Origin: Actinomycetota bacterium
GTDB lineage: Bacteria > Actinomycetota > Geothermincolia > Fen-727 > Anoxymicrobiaceae
DNA: 6,025 nt
Reading direction: 5' to 3'
Assembly: GCA_016649525.1 (NCBI GenBank)
Contig: JAENXM010000110.1
Span: forward strand, 1 to 6,025
Shown: one piece after another, positions 4,824 to 6,025 of the stretch
Position numbering within the stretch: position 1 is the stretch's first letter
Layout of the letters: each line of letters begins with the position of its first letter
Notes under the pieces: model-generated
Database searches by the model: none
The model's input: only the letters and a program-made list of their open reading frames with translations
What the model was told of the DNA's origin: nothing
Made by a program: the position numbers and the translations under genes

Positions 4824-6025
4824 TTACCTGAGGAAGGACAGGACCTTATGGGCCGCCTCTACCCCGGAGCCGAAAGCCACGTCTCCACCGGAGCCGGGAG
4901 CGGAGACGGTGTCTCCAGCGAGGAAGAGGTTATCGACTCCCGGGGCCCTGACCCCGGGCCGGTCCTTGGCGGTCTGCCCGACGCGCGGCTCGAAGCCGTC
5001 CACCATCTTGAGCCTCAGGGCGCGCTCCCACTCGACCTTGTCCCAGGTCCCGGGGAACATCTTCTCGATAAGCTCCCTGAACCTTTTCTCCTCCACGTCC
5101 ACCTCGTCGTGGTCGTCCATGACCTCCAAAGGCAGAGGGTAGTAGAAAGTCGCAAGCTGCTTACCCTCGGGCGCGGTGCTGGGGTCGATGTTCGAGGTGA
5201 ACTGCCCCATCGTCACAAAAGGCTCGGCCGTGACTACCAGGCCGTCGATGTCCGTAACCTTCTCGGTGAGGCATAGGTCGAACGATATGCCCGCAGTGGG
5301 AACGATGGAGTCGCACTTTTCGATGAAATTGGCGGGAAGGAAATCTCCCGCGAGCTCGCCCAGCTTCTGCAGCGGCACTGCGAAGACGACCGCCTTGCAG
5401 GGAAGGCTTTCCTCCCTGACGTTCACGCTTGTTATCCTGCCGCCAGCCACCTCGAAAGACTTTACCCTGCTGTTGAGCGATATCTTTCCCGACTGCTCGA
5501 TCTTATTTGACAGCGCTTCTATGATCTGGCTGGTCCCGCCGTGCGGATAGGCGGCACCTTCCTTTGACCTTAAACCCTTCTTCAAGAATATGGCGAAATC
5601 ACCTGCACTGGCGGTGCTGGTGTTGGGGGAGACCAGTCCTATACCTGAAAGAAGTTTGAAAATGGAGGACACTTCTTTTCTCCCCATTCCCCAGGCTGCC
5701 GTTTCAAGGGAGACATTTGCCTTCTTCTGCGGGTTGGCCAGAACAAGCTTTATCATATCTGCGACAATTACCAACTTGTCCGGCCATGATATAAATCGTG
5801 CCTTTAACAATTCCGGGACGCCTGCTGGCAGAGGGACGAAGGTCCCGTCTCTATAGAACTGGATGTCGCCCATCTCTGCGAAGTCGATCTCGTGACCTAT
5901 CTCCCGCAGCGCCGCGGTCGCGGCTCCTTCGCTTGCGAAGCGGTTCGCGTGGATCCCGTAGTCCACCAGGAATCCGTCCTTGCGGTCGAAGGCCGCCCTG
6001 CCGCCGAGGTGACCGGTCGCCTCGA
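4824..6025 (-). CDS. FAD-dependent oxidoreductase, amine oxidase / phytoene desaturase-like, N-terminus outside window
   Basis: The last 399 residues are visible; the frame runs open through the window edge, so the GxGxxG dinucleotide-binding start is missing. The first visible residues, EATGHLGGRAAF, then DGFLVDYGIHANR, are the second conserved block of the flavin amine oxidase/phytoene desaturase superfamily, where the sugar-phosphate part of FAD is held. The C-terminus has the closing FAD motif NLFLAGDTVSAPGSGGDVAF (about visible residues 365-384), followed by a GVEAAHKVL helix. The middle holds YPHGGTSQIIEAL, typical of desaturase and protoporphyrinogen-oxidase relatives, followed by VKSFEVAGGRI. 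The likely role is oxidation, desaturation or isomerisation of a lipid or isoprenoid-like substrate, but no specific one can be read. GTG at 5966 is not the start, because similarity continues upstream. It is the first visible gene of the operon. DNA near 5640-5820 is less GC-rich than the rest. Confidence 0.85.
   Translation of the reverse strand, partial: EATGHLGGRAAFDRKDGFLVDYGIHANRFASEGAATAALREIGHEIDFAEMGDIQFYRDGTFVPLPAGVPELLKARFISWPDKLVIVADMIKLVLANPQKKANVSLETAAWGMGRKEVSSIFKLLSGIGLVSPNTSTASAGDFAIFLKKGLRSKEGAAYPHGGTSQIIEALSNKIEQSGKISLNSRVKSFEVAGGRITSVNVREESLPCKAVVFAVPLQKLGELAGDFLPANFIEKCDSIVPTAGISFDLCLTEKVTDIDGLVVTAEPFVTMGQFTSNIDPSTAPEGKQLATFYYPLPLEVMDDHDEVDVEEKRFRELIEKMFPGTWDKVEWERALRLKMVDGFEPRVGQTAKDRPGVRAPGVDNLFLAGDTVSAPGSGGDVAFGSGVEAAHKVLSFLR

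Noticed and set aside
5964..5966. GTG as the start of the flavoprotein
   Set aside because: The frame continues upstream to the edge with the conserved LGGRAAFDRKDGF block of the FAD family, so the gene enters from outside the window.

Overview
The window comes from a GC-rich genome with tight bacterial gene packing, Shine-Dalgarno sites and frequent TTG starts. Arginine is often AGG and isoleucine often ATA despite the high GC. The best lineage hint is gene content: a methyltransferase, a GH57 enzyme and a GT4 glucosyltransferase in this order resemble mycobacterial Rv3030, Rv3031 and Rv3032. A deep-branching, non-mycobacterial actinobacterium would fit, but this is an inference and another phylum is possible.

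Layout. Two genes lie on the plus strand: the C-terminal end of a left-handed beta-helix (hexapeptide) acyltransferase (1-171) and, one base later, a complete GalT-family nucleotidylyltransferase (173-1174). An 81-base spacer follows, packed with copies of a GCCCGGCCT element in both orientations that form two hairpins. A compact minus-strand operon converges on it. In transcription order it holds an FAD-dependent amine-oxidase/phytoene-desaturase-like flavoprotein (6025-4824, N-terminus outside the window), a class I SAM methyltransferase (4810-4043), a GH57 alpha-glucan branching-type enzyme (4046-2496) and a GT4 alpha-glucosyltransferase (2494-1256). Gaps are 13 nt, a 4-nt overlap and 1 nt, so the last three genes look translationally coupled. 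All three appear to start with TTG. No gene-free stretch exceeds 300 bases; the only real noncoding DNA is the convergent spacer.

How the genes may work together. The GT4 enzyme would build an alpha-1,4-glucan from a sugar nucleotide, and the GH57 enzyme would branch or remodel it. The methyltransferase would O-methylate the glucan, as proposed for mycobacterial methylglucose lipopolysaccharide (MGLP). The GalT-like enzyme has the metal-ligand spacing of the plant ADP-glucose phosphorylase branch and could interconvert sugar nucleotide and sugar phosphate. The hexapeptide protein could acylate the product. The main point of interest is therefore a candidate polymethylated, possibly acylated glucan pathway. 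It carries a flavoprotein that I do not know from the mycobacterial locus, and a GalT-like enzyme with an Asp where a zinc-binding Cys is expected.
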